The notes under the pieces were generated by a model. That model did not search any database and had not been told where the DNA came from. It saw nothing but the letters and a program-made list of their open reading frames with translations. From Novosphingobium rosa NBRC 15208 (GTDB lineage: Bacteria; Pseudomonadota; Alphaproteobacteria; Sphingomonadales; Sphingomonadaceae), in assembly GCF_001598555.1 (NCBI RefSeq), contig NZ_BCZE01000023.1:1-64000 (forward strand): a DNA stretch of 64,000 bases, in the 5' to 3' direction. This document shows, piece by piece, positions 63,042-64,000 of the stretch; position 1 is the stretch's first letter; every line of letters begins with the position of its first letter. The position numbers were made by a program, and so were the translations under genes.

Positions 63042-64000
63042 TTAGAACTTGAAGTTGAAGCCGCCCAGAAAGGCCGCGCCCGAAAGCTGGTCCTGAACGA
63101 TGCGCGCCTGCGACCCTTCACTCTTGATCTTGGCGGTGTTGAGCAGGTTGCGCGCGGCGGCGTAGATCGAGATGTTGTTGGTGATCGCGTAATTGGCGCC
63201 GATATCCAGCGAAAGGCGCTGTTCCAGATATTGGTCTGTGGCCTTGGTGGCGCCCACCGTCAGCAGGCTGGCGCCGTTGAAGGCCAGAGCGCCGCGCAGG
63301 CTGAACTGGCCGTCGTCCCAATAGGCGGCGATGTTGTAGATATGCTTGGAGGTGCCGGGCAGGCTGCCGCGTTCGCCAGCGCGGATTTCGCCCGAGGAGT
63401 CGATGTAGGAATAGTTGGCGGCAAGGCCCAGATTGGCCAGCGGGCCGGGCAGGAAGGTCAGATGCTGGTCATAGTTCAGCTCGATGCCGCGCGCCCAGGC
63501 ATGCGCGGCATTGGCATAGGTGGTGACCTGCGTGGCCGTCGCCTGCGAGCCCAGCGTGGCCAGAATGACCGGATCGGTGATGCCGCCGTAGTTGGTGCGG
63601 CTGAAGATGTAGTTGGACAGCTCCTTGTCGAACAGGCCGACCGAGATGATCCCGCCTTTGGGGAGATAATGCTCGACGGAGAGGTCGAAGCTGTTGGCGG
63701 TGATCGGCTTCAGATTGGGATTGCCGGTGGAGACCACATTGTTGGCGACATCGATGGTTGCCGCCGGATCGATCTGGTTGAAGCCTGGCCGCGCGATGGT
63801 GCTGGAATAGGAGGCGCGGACAATGGTGCCGGGCGTCAGCGTGTAGCGGGCCTGAAGCGAGGGAAAGAGGTTGGTGTAGTCCGCCGATGAGGCCACCGGC
63901 ACCAGCGTCGAGCCATTGTAGGTGGTCGTTCCGCCCGAGGCTGCCGAGGAGGTGTTCGGCACGCTGGTGTTGCCCTGATAGCGCGCCGATGTGTGCTCGA
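63042..64000 (-). CDS. TonB-dependent receptor, C-terminal part (cut by window end)
   Basis: About 319 residues of the barrel are present, ending AAFLGGFNFKF. The frame runs through the window edge (EHTSARYQGN at the edge matches EHTDAVYSGN in the receptor at 59081). Long stretches are shared with that receptor, e.g. RASYSSTIARPGFNQ, GNPNLKPIT and LFDKELSNYIF, so the two are paralogues from a duplication. An internal GTG at 63962 is not the start. Confidence 0.9.
   Translation of the reverse strand, partial: EHTSARYQGNTSVPNTSSAASGGTTTYNGSTLVPVASSADYTNLFPSLQARYTLTPGTIVRASYSSTIARPGFNQIDPAATIDVANNVVSTGNPNLKPITANSFDLSVEHYLPKGGIISVGLFDKELSNYIFSRTNYGGITDPVILATLGSQATATQVTTYANAAHAWARGIELNYDQHLTFLPGPLANLGLAANYSYIDSSGEIRAGERGSLPGTSKHIYNIAAYWDDGQFSLRGALAFNGASLLTVGATKATDQYLEQRLSLDIGANYAITNNISIYAAARNLLNTAKIKSEGSQARIVQDQLSGAAFLGGFNFKF

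Overview
The window is high-GC alphaproteobacterial DNA and looks like a sphingomonad chromosome, probably Novosphingobium, Sphingobium or a close relative. This rests on the housekeeping order ppiD-trpE-trpG-trpD-trpC-moaC-moeA-lexA, an alphaproteobacterial SOS box (GTTC-N7-GTTC) at lexA, and six TonB-dependent receptors plus many aromatic or alicyclic catabolic genes within 45 kb. No rRNA, CRISPR array, insertion sequence or phage gene was seen.

Positions 1-15400 are core genome. On the minus strand are ppiD, the trp operon with a small YcxB-like membrane protein gene between trpE and trpG, moaC, moeA and lexA. On the plus strand are tpiA, secG and pyrG. A small heat-shock protein with a possible RNA-thermometer leader follows, then grxC, a Nit-type amidase, a DUF1178 protein and tRNA-Arg(CCT). 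Positions 15400-17650 hold a 529-residue membrane protein of unknown function and the 3' remnant of a dead cytochrome P450.

Positions 17650-52900 are a catabolic island. It has two Rieske oxygenases with one reductase, an SDR, two MFS transporters, a GMC alcohol dehydrogenase, two aldehyde dehydrogenases, a zinc alcohol dehydrogenase, an acyl-CoA dehydrogenase, a class III CoA-transferase, EtfB-EtfA-ETF:quinone oxidoreductase, a P450, an MmgE/PrpD protein, a kinase with a small partner protein, a CrtC/AttH-like protein and three TonB receptors. Its regulators are GntR/FadR-type, MerR-type and LysR-type, and the LysR protein has two N-terminal helix-turn-helix domains. The gene set suits uptake of a hydrophobic compound, oxygenation, oxidation of an alcohol through an aldehyde to an acid, CoA activation and beta-oxidation-like dehydrogenation with electrons delivered to quinone. 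The substrate cannot be named from sequence.

The most interesting observation is a 15-bp near-palindrome, AATGGT-NNG-ACCWTW, found in seven (probably eight) intergenic regions of this island. It lies upstream of all three catabolic TonB receptors, the P450, the CoA-transferase, the acyl-CoA dehydrogenase and the etf operon, and next to the gntR gene itself. This predicts one GntR-controlled regulon covering about 30 kb.

Positions 53400-64000 are an outer-membrane and nutrient region: an OprB-like porin, a siderophore-type TonB receptor behind a Fur-like inverted repeat with a small exported protein, an orphan OmpR-type response regulator, and two paralogous TonB receptors flanking a YncE-like beta-propeller protein. 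The last receptor runs off the window end.
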